Shown here piece after piece: positions 8,258 through 18,165 of a stretch of DNA of 64,000 bases. Position 1 is the stretch's first letter. Every line of letters begins with the position of its first letter. The DNA is from Bacterioplanes sanyensis (GTDB lineage: Bacteria > Pseudomonadota > Gammaproteobacteria > Pseudomonadales > Oceanobacteraceae), in contig NZ_BMYY01000006.1 of NCBI RefSeq assembly GCF_014652515.1, positions 124,001 to 188,000 on the forward strand, given 5' to 3'. Under the pieces are notes generated by a model. The model made no database searches and was not told where the DNA came from. It worked only from the letters and a program-made list of their open reading frames with translations. The position numbers were made by a program, and so were the translations under genes.

Positions 8258-8620
8258 TTATTCAGCGACCAGAGGGGCGGTCGCGTTGCGGCGCTTGTTG
8301 TCGACACGACGCTCATGGATCTTACGGACTTTGCGTTGCGCTTTATCAAAGGCATGGCGAATGGCGAGATACATATCTTCATGCTCAGCCTGATCATGTT
8401 GATCATGAGTAATGGCTACAGTTTCGCCGGGCAACCCAACTTCCAAAGACACATGAGCTAGCTTGCCTTTGTTGCTGTGATTGTGGGGCAGGGCCACCAC
8501 TGCTCGAATACCAGTGATGTCGTCAAAAGTACTGGTGAGCTTATCGGCTTTGTCACGGATGTGCTGCTCAATGGCATCGGAGTGGTCAATATCGCGGAAG
8601 CTGATTTCCAAACCTTTCAT
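8258..8620 (-). CDS. raiA: Ribosome hibernation factor, HPF/RaiA family
   Basis: A 120-residue protein of the short HPF/YfiA type, which binds the 30S decoding channel and silences ribosomes in stationary phase. The beta-alpha-beta core begins MKGLEISFRDIDHSDAIEQH, and the second helix contains DMYLAIRHAFDKAQRKVRK, rich in the basic residues that contact rRNA. The basic tail HERRVDNKRRN is short, so it lacks the long C-terminal dimerisation domain. The start is supported by AAGGAG on the minus strand. It is not beside rpoN/ptsN, its frequent neighbours elsewhere. Confidence 0.9.
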   Translation of the reverse strand: MKGLEISFRDIDHSDAIEQHIRDKADKLTSTFDDITGIRAVVALPHNHSNKGKLAHVSLEVGLPGETVAITHDQHDQAEHEDMYLAIRHAFDKAQRKVRKIHERRVDNKRRNATAPLVAE

Positions 8621-8782
8621 AAAAACTCCTTGATCGGTAACGGGTGGTGATCACCACCTCTGTTATTGAGAATGGATCAGGTTGGCCAGCAAAGCTATGC
8701 CATAGATCAAGTCTTTTCACGTCTATACTGACACTGACATTTGGTTCAACGTAACGGCTGTGGCCGTCAGGAATTGTTTGAT

Positions 8783-9310
8783 ATGCACCCTCTGCTCGCA
8801 TTTTATCGAGGCATCGGCACCGATCACCGGGGGCGAACGCTCAGTGGCATCCTAGCTTTCAGTAATGCGGAGCTGGAGACCTGCCATGACTACATTCAGT
8901 GGTTGTTTCCATTGCGGGAATCGAGTCCTTTTAATCCTGAAGCCCCCGTATTAAATGACGAGTTGATTGTTATTTTTCGCCAAGATGAGCAACTGCAAAC
9001 GGAGCTGCACCGAGTGTTGCTGCGTATGACACAATTCTTTGGCGTGACGCTACGCGAGACGCCGCAGGGGTTTGAGCTGTTGCTACCAGCCGACGTTGGT
9101 GAATATCACTGGATGACTCCGGATAATCATAACCATCGGCGCATATCACGCATGATGGCTTCTCTTAAAATACTGGGGTTAGAAACCCACGTCGCCGCCC
9201 TGTGGCAGGGGTTGCAGCAACTGGCAGTTCGTCACCCAGAGGCATTTTCAGCTGCCACCATCACTCATTGGGGGCTGGCAGCGATGGGTGACGATCGCGG
9301 TACCGGCTGA
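8783..9310 (+). CDS. OGFr-domain protein (opioid growth factor receptor N-terminal-like)
   Basis: A 175-residue protein matching the conserved domain first named in the vertebrate opioid growth factor receptor. The signature FYRG-x-G-x-DHRGRTL opens it, followed by HDYIQWLFPL and the Pro-rich SPFNPEAPVL. The bacterial versions have no known function; the name reflects homology, not opioid binding. The ATG at 8783 follows CAGGAA. The remainder is helical with RISRMMASLKILG, likely the domain's helical bundle. It is followed by a HAD-type phosphatase gene on the same strand. Confidence 0.8.
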   Translation: MHPLLAFYRGIGTDHRGRTLSGILAFSNAELETCHDYIQWLFPLRESSPFNPEAPVLNDELIVIFRQDEQLQTELHRVLLRMTQFFGVTLRETPQGFELLLPADVGEYHWMTPDNHNHRRISRMMASLKILGLETHVAALWQGLQQLAVRHPEAFSAATITHWGLAAMGDDRGTG

Positions 9311-9383
9311 TGGAAACTCAGCATTGCCATGACGCCAAGTCTATGTGTGGTACAGTGCAGAACCGCACATAAATGGACTGGGC

Positions 9384-10055
9384 ATGCAGGTTTACGACTA
9401 TCCAGTGGTGTTTTTCGACCTTGACGATTCGTTGATTAATAAAGATGCCAATAGTCTGTGGATCAAATGGCGTTTTAAGCACGAACGCTGGGCTCTGGTC
9501 GAGGCTAGCCTGGCGTTAGCATCGCTGTATCGTGCCTATAAAAAAGGCCGAGTGACGCATTGGCGCCTGTCGAACTATTACCGCACTCGCACTCGTGGTA
9601 TGACCATGGCGCAGTATCGTCATCAGGTGGATCGCTTTTTCCAGGAGCGCGGCCGTCTGCATATCTACCCGCAAGCGGCGTCGTTATTGTTTGCTTATCA
9701 GCGCCAGGGTACGCGTTTAGTCATGATTACGGGTTCGGATGATGTGGTGGCGCAGGCATACAGTGAGGCTTTGGGCATTGATTCCGTCATCAGTAACCGC
9801 CTCAAGGTAGAAGGTGAGCGCATTGTCGGATTGCAGCAGCCCATGTGCTACGGCCAAGGCAAGGTTGAGTTGGCACAAGATTTTTTGGCACAGCAAGGTC
9901 TGACGTTTAACGACTGTGCGTTTTATACCGACAGCCACTCAGACCTGCCTCTTTTGCAAGCGGTTGCTCAACCCGTCGTCTTGAACCCCAACCCATCGTT
10001 GCGTACCACTGCGCAACGCCTGCGCTGGCCTTGCTTGGATTGGCGCCACGATTAA
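9384..10055 (+). CDS. HAD-superfamily IB phosphatase (SerB-like)
   Basis: A 223-residue hydrolase. Motif I is FFDLDDSLI (nucleophile and acid/base Asp), motif II is VMITGSDD, and motif III/IV is DCAFYTDSHSDLPLL with the metal-binding acidic pair. This is the HAD-IB group that includes phosphoserine phosphatase-like and lysophospholipid-type enzymes, so the substrate cannot be named. The frame opens at a GTG at 9345, but MQVYDYPVVFFDLDDS at 9384 matches the usual short lead to motif I. It ends about 210 bases before trpE. Confidence 0.85.
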   Translation: MQVYDYPVVFFDLDDSLINKDANSLWIKWRFKHERWALVEASLALASLYRAYKKGRVTHWRLSNYYRTRTRGMTMAQYRHQVDRFFQERGRLHIYPQAASLLFAYQRQGTRLVMITGSDDVVAQAYSEALGIDSVISNRLKVEGERIVGLQQPMCYGQGKVELAQDFLAQQGLTFNDCAFYTDSHSDLPLLQAVAQPVVLNPNPSLRTTAQRLRWPCLDWRHD

Positions 10056-10263
10056 GTCGCTTGACGCTCTGGCTGTTCCCTCTCTAGGGCTTCTGCTATA
10101 GTGCTGAGCCTTATTGATTCTTGCTCCGGAGTTTGCGGTGTTTTTTCAATACAACCGCCCCTTGCAACAGGGACAGCATTTGACCCGTCGATGGTGAACC
10201 TAGCCAAACATTTGTCTTGGCCTGTTGGCCGTTCTGTTGGTTTGTTCACTGCAAAGGTTTTCT

Positions 10264-11748
10264 ATGACTCCGCAACAATTTGCTGCTCTGGTAGAGCAGG
10301 GCTATAACCGTATTCCCATCGCACGGGAAGTGCTGGCCGATCTTGATACACCGCTTACGACGTTTCTAAAGCTCGCCTCTCAGCCATATACCTACTTGTT
10401 TGAATCTGTTCAGGGCGGGGAAAAGTGGGGGCGTTTTTCCATTATTGGTTTGCCCGCGCGAGAAGTTCTTAAGGTCTTTGGCCACGACGTTAAGCTGGAG
10501 CGCGATGGTGAAATAGTTGAGCAACATCAGGTGGTTGATCCACTGGCGTTTGTCGATGAATTTCAGCAGCGCTTTAAAGTGCCAGATTTGCCAGACTTAC
10601 CTAAGTTTAATGGCGGCCTGGTTGGCTACTTTGGCTACGATACCGTGCGCTATATCGAACCGCGTCTGCAAAGCAGTTGCCCGCCGGATCACTTAAAAAC
10701 ACCAGACATACTGTTAATGGTATCGGAAGAAGTGGTCGTGTTCGATAACCTCAGTGGTAAGTTGTACCTGATTGTATTGGCTGACCCTGAGCAAGATCAG
10801 GCGTATGAACATGCTCAGCTGCGTTTGCAGCAACTGCGTGAACAGTTGCGTCAACCTTATCAAGGCATGATCGGCCAGGCGAAAGAAGACTCGCGCCCAG
10901 TTCAAGAAAGTGACTTTGCTTCTCTATTTGGAGAGCAAGACTTTCAACAAGCCGTGGCCGATATTAAAGAATATGTTCTATCGGGAGATATCATGCAGTG
11001 CGTTTTATCACAGCGCATGCAGATTCCTTTTGATGGCGATCCGGTCGATATTTATCGTGCCCTTCGAACCCTCAACCCGTCTCCGTACATGTATTGCCTT
11101 AATCTGGGTGATTTTCATGTGGTGGGGTCATCGCCAGAAATTCTCGCGCGCCTAGAAGATGGTGAGGTCACCGTCAGGCCGATTGCCGGTACTCGTTACC
11201 GCGGCAAAACAGATGCAGAAGACCAGGCGCTAGAGCAAGAGCTGTTGTCTGACCCTAAAGAAATTGCCGAGCATTTAATGTTAATCGACCTTGGGCGTAA
11301 CGATGTGGGTCGCGTTGCGCAAACGGGTCAGGTAGCCGTGACCGATCAAATGGTGGTCGAGCGCTACAGCCATGTGATGCATATCGTTTCTAATGTTAAA
11401 GGCCAGGTAAAAGACGGCGTTAGAGCCATGGACGTGCTTCGGGCCGTTCATCCAGCCGGCACATTAAGCGGTGCGCCAAAAATTAGGGCGATGGAGATCA
11501 TTGACCAATATGAATCGACCAAACGTGGCGTTTACGGCGGCGCCGTCGGTTATTTAAGTTGGAATGGCAATATGGATACCGCCATAGCCATTCGCACTGC
11601 TGTGATTAAAGACGGTTTTCTCAATATTCAAGCCGGTGCGGGCGTCGTGGCAGATTCAATCCCTAGGCTGGAATGGAAAGAAACCATGAATAAAGGTCGA
11701 GCCATGTTTCGTGCTGTTGCTATGGCTTCAGCCGGCCTTGATCAGTAA
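10264..11748 (+). CDS. trpE: Anthranilate synthase component I
   Basis: A 494-residue chorismate-using subunit that makes anthranilate with TrpG. It has the catalytic [11 protein letters not shown] region, the chorismate-binding [19 protein letters not shown] segment, and near the N-terminus the [13 protein letters not shown] segment, equivalent to the tryptophan feedback site. The frame extends upstream but ATG 10264 ([16 protein letters not shown]) is the family start. trpG follows 20 bases after its stop, then trpD and trpC, giving a full EGDC run. A TATAGT box at 10097-10102 could be a -10, leaving a leader of about 155 bases without a tandem-Trp peptide. Confidence 0.97.
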   Translation: MTPQQFAALVEQGYNRIPIAREVLADLDTPLTTFLKLASQPYTYLFESVQGGEKWGRFSIIGLPAREVLKVFGHDVKLERDGEIVEQHQVVDPLAFVDEFQQRFKVPDLPDLPKFNGGLVGYFGYDTVRYIEPRLQSSCPPDHLKTPDILLMVSEEVVVFDNLSGKLYLIVLADPEQDQAYEHAQLRLQQLREQLRQPYQGMIGQAKEDSRPVQESDFASLFGEQDFQQAVADIKEYVLSGDIMQCVLSQRMQIPFDGDPVDIYRALRTLNPSPYMYCLNLGDFHVVGSSPEILARLEDGEVTVRPIAGTRYRGKTDAEDQALEQELLSDPKEIAEHLMLIDLGRNDVGRVAQTGQVAVTDQMVVERYSHVMHIVSNVKGQVKDGVRAMDVLRAVHPAGTLSGAPKIRAMEIIDQYESTKRGVYGGAVGYLSWNGNMDTAIAIRTAVIKDGFLNIQAGAGVVADSIPRLEWKETMNKGRAMFRAVAMASAGLDQ

Positions 11749-11768
11749 ATGAAGTTGAGGATACCAAT

Positions 11769-12353
11769 ATGCTGTTAATGATTGATAACTACGACTCATT
11801 TACCTACAACGTGGTGCAGTATTTTGCGGAATTAGGCGCAGATGTTCGAGTCTATCGCAACGATGAAATCAGTCTGGCAGAAATAGAGCAACTCAAGCCT
11901 GATCATCTGGTTATTTCACCTGGCCCGTGTACGCCTAACGAGGCAGGTATTTCTATGGCGGCCATTCAGCACTTTGCAGGCAAGATACCAATATTGGGTA
12001 TTTGCTTGGGCCATCAAAGTATTGGCCAGGTGTTTGGTGGCCATGTTGTTCGCGCGGGTCAGGTTATGCATGGCAAAACATCGGCTGTGCACCACACCAA
12101 TCAAGGGGTTTTTCACGGTTTAAAAAATCCTTATCGAGCTACTCGCTATCATTCATTGGTGATTGATAAAGAGCGCTTACCGGATTGCTTGGAAGTAACC
12201 GCCTGGACACAAAACGATGACGGTAGTCGGGAAGAGATTATGGGTATTCGCCATAAAACCCTGCCGATAGAAGGGGTGCAGTTTCATCCTGAATCAATTT
12301 TGACTGAGCACGGTCACGATTTATTAAACAATTTTTTGCAGAATTATGAGTGA
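11769..12353 (+). CDS. trpG: Anthranilate synthase component II (glutamine amidotransferase)
   Basis: A 194-residue class I glutamine amidotransferase that supplies ammonia to TrpE. The oxyanion region [15 protein letters not shown], the nucleophile elbow [17 protein letters not shown] with the catalytic Cys, and GVQFHPESI with the catalytic His are all intact. Its stop lies 8 bases before the trpD ATG, in a typical coupled arrangement. Such subunits sometimes also serve PabB in folate synthesis, which the sequence cannot exclude. Confidence 0.96.
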   Translation: MLLMIDNYDSFTYNVVQYFAELGADVRVYRNDEISLAEIEQLKPDHLVISPGPCTPNEAGISMAAIQHFAGKIPILGICLGHQSIGQVFGGHVVRAGQVMHGKTSAVHHTNQGVFHGLKNPYRATRYHSLVIDKERLPDCLEVTAWTQNDDGSREEIMGIRHKTLPIEGVQFHPESILTEHGHDLLNNFLQNYE

Positions 12354-12360
12354 GGTCATG

Positions 12361-13416
12361 ATGAATATTCAACAAGCACTGGCTCGCGTTGTCGAACGAC
12401 AGGATCTCACAACCGACGAAATGATAGCGGTGATGCGCCAAATCATGACGGGCCAATGCGATGCGGCACAAGTCGGTGGCTTTTTGGTGGCACTGCGCAT
12501 GAAAAGTGAAAGCATCGATGAGATTGTGGGGGCGGTCACTGTCATGCGCGAGCTGGCGGAGGGAGTAGCCGTTAACGCCGAGCACGCCGTTGACATTGTC
12601 GGCACCGGTGGTGATGGCGCCAACTTATTCAATATATCCACCGCCTCTGCGTTAATCGTGGCTGCAGCGGGAGGTGTTGTCGCCAAACACGGTAATCGCG
12701 GTGTGTCGTCAAAATCAGGCAGTGCAGATTTGCTCGAAGCGGCCGGTGTTAACTTACAGCTGACACCATCACAAGTTGGACGATGCATAAATGAGTTGGG
12801 CGTTGGCTTTATGTTTGCGCCTACCCATCACAGTGCGATGAAACATGCGATTGCCCCTCGCAAATCGCTGGGTATGCGCACGATCTTTAATATTCTTGGG
12901 CCAATGACTAATCCAGCCGGTGTGAAGAAACAGCTGATTGGGGTCTTTACTCAAGCGCTGGTGCGACCCGTCGCTGAAGTGCTGCAGCGCTTGGGCGCTG
13001 AGCATGTGTTGGTTGTTCACTCACAAGATGGATTGGATGAAATCAGCCTAGCTGCACCGACCTGGGCCTGTGAACTTAAAAATGGAGAACTGCACGAGTT
13101 TATTATTACCCCCGAAGAGCTAGGTGTTGAGGCACAAGTGTTGTCTGGTTTGGAAGTGGACAGTGCTGAGCAAAGTCTTGCGCTGATACGCGATGCATTA
13201 GGCAAACGCGAAACCGCAGCAGGTAAAAAAGCCGCTGATGTGCTGGCCTTAAATGCAGGTGCCGCGATTTATGTCGCCGATTTGGCTGGCACCATGAAAG
13301 AAGGTGTCGAAATGGCCGAGGATGCAATTTACTCCGGCTTGGCGCTAGAAAAACTGCGTGAGCTCAGTAGTTTTTCACGCTATATCGATGCAGATTTAGA
13401 AGGAGGCGTGCAGTGA
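12361..13416 (+). CDS. trpD: Anthranilate phosphoribosyltransferase
   Basis: A 351-residue enzyme that attaches the PRPP ribosyl group to anthranilate. The nucleoside-phosphorylase-like fold shows [17 protein letters not shown] (PRPP loop), [19 protein letters not shown] and the [10 protein letters not shown] anthranilate region. Three possible starts sit close together (12346, 12358, 12361). GAGG at 12352-12355, within the trpG stop, is best spaced for 12361. It overlaps trpC by four bases (ATGA), implying translational coupling. Confidence 0.96.
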   Translation: MNIQQALARVVERQDLTTDEMIAVMRQIMTGQCDAAQVGGFLVALRMKSESIDEIVGAVTVMRELAEGVAVNAEHAVDIVGTGGDGANLFNISTASALIVAAAGGVVAKHGNRGVSSKSGSADLLEAAGVNLQLTPSQVGRCINELGVGFMFAPTHHSAMKHAIAPRKSLGMRTIFNILGPMTNPAGVKKQLIGVFTQALVRPVAEVLQRLGAEHVLVVHSQDGLDEISLAAPTWACELKNGELHEFIITPEELGVEAQVLSGLEVDSAEQSLALIRDALGKRETAAGKKAADVLALNAGAAIYVADLAGTMKEGVEMAEDAIYSGLALEKLRELSSFSRYIDADLEGGVQ

Positions 13417-14213
13417 ATACTCCCACTGTCCTAAAACGTATTCTCGATACCAAAGTGGTAGAAGTGCAGCAGCGCAGCGCCAAATTGCCCATTCATGAGC
13501 TAAGAGCACAGGCACGTGATTGCGATGCGGATGAACTGCGTGGCTTTTATCAGGCTATGCGGGCCAAAGTGGATGCCGGTCTGCCCGCAGTCATTGCAGA
13601 AATAAAAAAAGCGTCACCATCCAAAGGTGTCCTGCGAGAAGACTTTGTGCCGCAGGCCATTGCCGAGTCTTACGAGCAGGGTGGTGCTGCCTGTTTGTCG
13701 ATATTAACCGATCGTGATTATTTTCAAGGGCATGAAGACTATTTAATGGCTGCTCGCAGTGCCTGCTCGCTGCCCGTGATTCGCAAAGACTTTCTGATCG
13801 ACCCTTATCAGGTTTATGAAGCACGCACACTGAATGCAGACTGCATTTTGCTGATTGTCTCGGCCTTATCGGATATGCAGTTACAGGATTTAGCCGGCCT
13901 AGCTCATGAGTTGGGTATGGACGTTTTGGTAGAAGTCCATGATGGCGAAGAGCTGACATCGGCATTGAAGCTTGAAACGCCACTCATTGGTATTAATAAC
14001 CGCAACTTGCACACCTTTGATGTGAGCTTGCAAACGACTTTTGATTTGCTACCCCGCATTCCAAAGGATCGCTTATTGGTAACAGAAAGCGGCATTCTCG
14101 CACGGCAGGATGTACAAAGCATGAGAGAACATGATGTCCATGCGTTCTTGGTGGGTGAAGCCTTTATGCGGGCACCAGAGCCTGGCGAAGCCTTGGCAGA
14201 GTTGTTTGATTGA
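13413..14213 (+). CDS. trpC: Indole-3-glycerol phosphate synthase
   Basis: A 266-residue monofunctional (beta/alpha)8 enzyme; there is no fused TrpF as in enteric bacteria. Characteristic residues are [11 protein letters not shown] (phosphate and catalytic Lys), [35 protein letters not shown] and VTESGI. It starts on the last bases of trpD and ends at a strong bidirectional terminator. trpF, trpB and trpA are not in the window. Confidence 0.97.
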   Translation: MNTPTVLKRILDTKVVEVQQRSAKLPIHELRAQARDCDADELRGFYQAMRAKVDAGLPAVIAEIKKASPSKGVLREDFVPQAIAESYEQGGAACLSILTDRDYFQGHEDYLMAARSACSLPVIRKDFLIDPYQVYEARTLNADCILLIVSALSDMQLQDLAGLAHELGMDVLVEVHDGEELTSALKLETPLIGINNRNLHTFDVSLQTTFDLLPRIPKDRLLVTESGILARQDVQSMREHDVHAFLVGEAFMRAPEPGEALAELFD

Positions 14214-14221
14214 TATTTTAC

Positions 14222-14262
14222 AGATAAAAAAACAGCGGCTAAACGCCGCTGTTTTTTTATCT
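14222..14262. terminator. Bidirectional Rho-independent terminator
   Basis: A perfect 18-base inverted repeat (14222-14239 and 14245-14262) around TAAAC. The A run on the left and T run on the right give a T tract in both directions, serving trpC (+) and the convergent lipoprotein gene (-). The left arm begins 8 bases after the trpC stop, and the last base overlaps the other gene's stop codon. Confidence 0.95.
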
Positions 14263-15113
14263 TAGTTAAACTGTACTGGGACAGTAATACCAGTTCTACA
14301 ACCCGCTTCTTCAGTACAGCCAAATACATGGATGTTAAGGCGAGCTGGCAGTTCAGCTGGTGGGTTATCCATCTTGATATCAAGGTTCTCACAAGAGATA
14401 TCAGTTAGGCTACCGCCATAGTTGCAGTTGAGAGTCAGCTTAGAACCGAATGTGTGAAGGTTGTTTACGGTGAGCTGGGTTTTGATGTTGGAAGTGCCAT
14501 TAATGGCACTTTCAGCGCTCACTTCAGCGGAACTGAAGGCGATGCGAAGTTTCGCCGCGCTACCTTCATTAACGAAGAACATGTCACGGGTGTCGATGGT
14601 GAAAGAAAAATCTCCATCCTCCAGGTTGCTGTGAACCTGCGCATAGCTGACACCGTCCTCAGTAATGGCTTCGGCATTACCTTCGACCGTCATGCTATCG
14701 AAGTTAACAAAGTCATCTGATAATTCATTAACCTTTGCGAACTCGGTTGAGTTAGTGACGCGGTAAGCTGAGCGGTCTACCGCTGCTTCTTGCGCTTCAC
14801 ATTGAATCAGCAGACCGTTGCCGCTCAATGTGCCTGAGTTAATACCGCCTAAGCTGATACGACCATTTGAACAGCTCACCTCATCGGTACCGACTGAGAT
14901 AGAAATTTTGTCAAGCTGCTCCGGTGAGAGCTGACAGCTTGCACCTTCAGCCAAAGTAATGGTGTTATCGACGGCTTCACAGTAGCTGGTCTCTGGCTGC
15001 GGAGCAGGATCAACTGGATCGGTCGTGTCGTCGTTCGAGGATGACGAACTACCGCCGCCACCACAGGCTGTTAATGAGGCCACCAATGCCAAAGAAAAAA
15101 TATGCTTATTCAT
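14262..15113 (-). CDS. Secreted lipoprotein of unknown function
   Basis: A 283-residue protein with a lipoprotein signal: MNKHIFSLALVASLTAC, where Cys17 would be lipidated, followed by a Gly/Ser/Asp linker (GGGGSSSSSNDDTTDP). The mature part has Cys pairs and beta-rich composition; no domain is recognised. It is flanked by the trp terminator and 160 bases of non-coding sequence before the HD-GYP gene stop. The signal is clear, the function unknown. Confidence 0.8.
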   Translation of the reverse strand: MNKHIFSLALVASLTACGGGGSSSSSNDDTTDPVDPAPQPETSYCEAVDNTITLAEGASCQLSPEQLDKISISVGTDEVSCSNGRISLGGINSGTLSGNGLLIQCEAQEAAVDRSAYRVTNSTEFAKVNELSDDFVNFDSMTVEGNAEAITEDGVSYAQVHSNLEDGDFSFTIDTRDMFFVNEGSAAKLRIAFSSAEVSAESAINGTSNIKTQLTVNNLHTFGSKLTLNCNYGGSLTDISCENLDIKMDNPPAELPARLNIHVFGCTEEAGCRTGITVPVQFN

Positions 15114-15273
15114 TTGGGTGTTTATCCCTGAAGGTTGAAGGTGTCCGCGCTAGCGGAGGAGAGCGGCATTGTAATGAAGCTGTAAAAGAAAGAAAGGAGT
15201 TTTTGGATAAAAAATGATCTATGTGATGCGTGTCGTATTTTAACCAGTTGTCATACTAAGTCTGGTTTTATCT

Positions 15274-16824
15274 TTAGTCCGGATAGTTGTCGCGAATGTC
15301 GGTAATGTCATCTAGGTTATCCAGCAGGATTTGCACCAGTGTGGGGTCAAAGTGCTTACCGGCTTCTGCTTGTATGAGGGCAAGAATATCCTCTAGCTCC
15401 CAAGCATTCTTGTAACAACGATCGCTGCCCAGTGCATCGAACACGTCTGCCAAAGCAGTGATGCGCCCGGCGATGTGTATTTCTTCACCTTTCAAGCCAT
15501 GCGGATAGCCGCTGCCATCCCAGCGTTCATGGTGTTGGCCCGCAATAATCGCTCCCAGACGCAGTATGCGACGATCTGACTTGCTGAGAATATCCGCGCC
15601 GATCTGGGCATGGGTTTTCATGACGGTCCATTCATCGGCATCGTGTTTGCCAGGCTTGTGCAGAATGCTGTCAGGAATGGCTATTTTGCCAACGTCGTGC
15701 AACGGAGACGCCAACTTTATTAGGTTGGCTTCATCTTTTGATAGGCCATAGCGCAGTGCGAGCAGCTCTGAGATTTTGGCTACACGTTTAACATGAGCCC
15801 CAGTTTCTTTGGAACGTTTTTCAACCGCTTCGCCGAGCATGTACACCAGCTCGCGCTGGGTCTCGAGGATGTCATCGCGCATCAACAAGTTTTCATAGGT
15901 GATGGCGACATTGGTGGCGTAGATTTCGAGCAGTTGTTTATCCAGAGGCGTGGGCTTGTCTTGGCAGCTAACGTACAGCAGGCTTTCACTACCGCGCTCG
16001 GAGGCGAAGTAGCCAATATAGTAGTCATCGAAATACAAGCTGCGCTTTTCTCGCATCGCTTGCTCAAAGCCCTGGCGAATCTGAGTGGGCATATTGTCAA
16101 AAGACTCGACATCGGTCAGTTCCTGCATTTCCCCTGTGGCTGCTAATACCCGAAAACGCTGATTGTCATTAATCAACGAGGCACTGGGCATCGAGTTGGA
16201 GCAATACAAGGCACTTTGCTCAAGCCCTAGCAGGTTGGTGACTTGTTCGAGCACAGCAGAGGCGAATTGATGAATTTCACCGGAGCTAAATACGCGCGCA
16301 GACGCTTCAATGACTTTTTCCAGCCCGCGGCGATGTTCATTGAGTATGCAAATATCCCGATAGCTACGCAGTGTGGCATACATGAGCGTGTTGAGTTTGG
16401 TGGTGGTCAGTTCGGTTTTGTCTTTGTAGTCATTAATGTCGTAAGTACGAATGACCTCATGCTCGGGGGCCTGCCCCGGCTGGCCTGTGCGCAGTACGAT
16501 GCGAGTGTAGCGATTGTTTAGTTGCTCGCGAATATAGCGCGCGACTTCTAGGCCCGCGTTGTCGGTTTCCATGACAACGTCCAGCAAAGCCATGGCGATG
16601 TCATCATTTTGCGCCATGATGTCACAGGCTTCTTCGCCACTGTAGGCGCTAATGAGCTCTACTTTACGACCATCGAAATTGAAGCCAGACAACACCATGC
16701 GGGTGATGCGGTGTACATCTGGCTCGTCGTCAGCAACCAGCACTCGCCATGTCAGGCTGGCATCGCGGTTTAGAGAGGTATTGCCGGCGTTGTCGTCATC
16801 GGCAAACAGCAGATCATCGTTCAT
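15274..16824 (-). CDS. Response regulator with DUF3369 and HD-GYP domains
   Basis: A 516-residue protein. The order is receiver (VLVADDEPDVHRITRMVL, then MALLDVVMETD with the phosphorylatable Asp), a DUF3369 sensor-like middle (LEKVIEASARVFSS onward), and a C-terminal HD-GYP cyclic-di-GMP phosphodiesterase. Catalytic motifs are SPLHDVGKIAIPD (the HD pair), HAQIGADIL, and HHERWDGSGYP, the GYP motif. All metal ligands that define active enzymes appear present. ATG 16824 (MNDDLLFADDDN) is preferred over the longer frame, which runs into the crp stop region. It lies 40 bases after crp and may share its transcript. Confidence 0.92.
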   Translation of the reverse strand: MNDDLLFADDDNAGNTSLNRDASLTWRVLVADDEPDVHRITRMVLSGFNFDGRKVELISAYSGEEACDIMAQNDDIAMALLDVVMETDNAGLEVARYIREQLNNRYTRIVLRTGQPGQAPEHEVIRTYDINDYKDKTELTTTKLNTLMYATLRSYRDICILNEHRRGLEKVIEASARVFSSGEIHQFASAVLEQVTNLLGLEQSALYCSNSMPSASLINDNQRFRVLAATGEMQELTDVESFDNMPTQIRQGFEQAMREKRSLYFDDYYIGYFASERGSESLLYVSCQDKPTPLDKQLLEIYATNVAITYENLLMRDDILETQRELVYMLGEAVEKRSKETGAHVKRVAKISELLALRYGLSKDEANLIKLASPLHDVGKIAIPDSILHKPGKHDADEWTVMKTHAQIGADILSKSDRRILRLGAIIAGQHHERWDGSGYPHGLKGEEIHIAGRITALADVFDALGSDRCYKNAWELEDILALIQAEAGKHFDPTLVQILLDNLDDITDIRDNYPD

Positions 16825-16864
16825 GCACCGCTCCGTCAGTCGGGTTACTGAGAGTTTAGCTGCT

Positions 16865-17530
16865 TCACCGTGGTTTGTTAGCTGACATGGTTGGACGGGT
16901 ACCAAAAACGACCATGGTTTTGCCTTTAACGGATACTAGGCCTTGATCTTCTAGGTCTTTTAATACGCGGCCAACCATCTCGCGTGAGCAACCGACGATG
17001 CGGCCGATTTCTTGGCGAGTAATTTTGATCTGCATGCCATCTGGGTGGGTCATGGCGTCGGGCTCTCGGCTCAGATCCAGTAACGTGCGGGCAACGCGAC
17101 CGGTGACATCCAAGAAAGCTAAGTCACCTACTTTGCGTGTGGTGCGGCTCAAGCGATTGGCCATTTGACGGAACAAGCGGAACATCAGCTGGCTATCTTC
17201 ATCAACTAACTCGCGAAACTTGCTGTAGCTGATCTCGGCCACTTCGCATTCGGTTTTGGCTTTTACCCAAGCTGTACGGGCTTGTTGGGCTTCGTCAAAC
17301 AGGCCCATTTCGCCAAAGAAATCACCCTCATTGAGATAGGCCATGATCATTTCGCGGCCATCTTCATCTTCGATGATGACGGTAACTGAGCCTTTGAGTA
17401 GGTAATACAGGGTGTCACTTTCTTCACCGGCATAAATCAGCGTGCTGCGGGCCGGATAGCGGCGTTTGTGACATTGCGCCAAGAAGTCCTGCAGGGGCTG
17501 ATGTTTGTCGGGCAGCAATGGAAGACTCAT
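16865..17530 (-). CDS. crp: cAMP receptor protein (Crp/Vfr)
   Basis: A 221-residue global regulator, closest in wording to Pseudomonas Vfr. The cyclic-nucleotide barrel has [10 protein letters not shown] and the [19 protein letters not shown] strand with the conserved Arg that contacts cAMP phosphate. The winged helix is [20 protein letters not shown], the recognition helix seen in Crp and Vfr. ATG 17530 ([12 protein letters not shown]) is chosen over a TTG four codons upstream. It is divergent from an OsmC-family gene, an arrangement also seen at crp-yhfA in E. coli. Confidence 0.95.
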   Translation of the reverse strand: MSLPLLPDKHQPLQDFLAQCHKRRYPARSTLIYAGEESDTLYYLLKGSVTVIIEDEDGREMIMAYLNEGDFFGEMGLFDEAQQARTAWVKAKTECEVAEISYSKFRELVDEDSQLMFRLFRQMANRLSRTTRKVGDLAFLDVTGRVARTLLDLSREPDAMTHPDGMQIKITRQEIGRIVGCSREMVGRVLKDLEDQGLVSVKGKTMVVFGTRPTMSANKPR

Positions 17531-17718
17531 AGACAGGTCCAAACATTAATGAAGCTTCTTCAGGTGCTCGCTGTGAACGCCTGGGCGGTTTTTATAGGGA
17601 ATATAGCAGCCACTGACCAGATTGCCGACCTAGGCGCTGATTCAGGGCGGCACAATGCTACTCCACCCTTGGCTTGCTGTGGTACCCTCCGCGTCTTTCA
17701 AAGCTGGAGTGGTTCGCA

Positions 17719-18141
17719 ATGAAAGCAACAGTCAAGTGGGTCGATAACGCCATGTTCCTAGGTGAGTCGGGCAGTGGCCATAGTGTCGTCATGGATGGGC
17801 CGGAAGATCACGGTGGTCGCAACATGGGTGTTCGCCCGATGGAAATGCTGTTGCTGGGCTTGGGGGGCTGCACCAGTTTTGATGTGATGAGCATTTTGAC
17901 CAAGCAGCGTCAGCAAGTAACGGATTGCCATGCTCACATCGAGGCACAGCGCGCTGACTCTGTGCCCAGTGTGTTTACTGACATCCACATCCACTTTGTG
18001 GTGACGGGTAAAGCACTGAAAGCATCAGCGGTAGAGCGTGCTGTGGCGTTATCTGCAGAAAAATACTGCTCGGCTTCCATTATGTTGGAGCAGGGTGGTG
18101 TGAATGTGCGCCACAGCGTCGAAATTATTGATGAACACTAA
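17719..18141 (+). CDS. OsmC family protein (YhfA-like)
   Basis: A 140-residue OsmC/Ohr-fold protein. Two cysteines in the expected places, GLGGCTSFDVMSIL and SAEKYCSASIML, match the peroxidatic pair of the family, which reduces organic hydroperoxides with thiol cofactors. The branch next to crp (YhfA) has no proven substrate. ATG 17719 gives the usual N-terminus MKATVKWVDN. speD follows 24 bases after its stop and is probably in the same operon. Confidence 0.9.
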   Translation: MKATVKWVDNAMFLGESGSGHSVVMDGPEDHGGRNMGVRPMEMLLLGLGGCTSFDVMSILTKQRQQVTDCHAHIEAQRADSVPSVFTDIHIHFVVTGKALKASAVERAVALSAEKYCSASIMLEQGGVNVRHSVEIIDEH

Positions 18142-18165
18142 CCTCGCTCTGAGGAGGATCTGCCC

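Noticed and set aside
10056-10263. Tryptophan attenuator or leader peptide upstream of trpE
   Set aside because: No short frame with tandem Trp codons and no clear alternative stem pair with a T tract; the only frame reaching trpE has a single Trp.
14454-14720. 88-residue plus-strand frame inside the lipoprotein gene
   Set aside because: Antisense to a gene with a clear signal peptide and lipobox; no support of its own.
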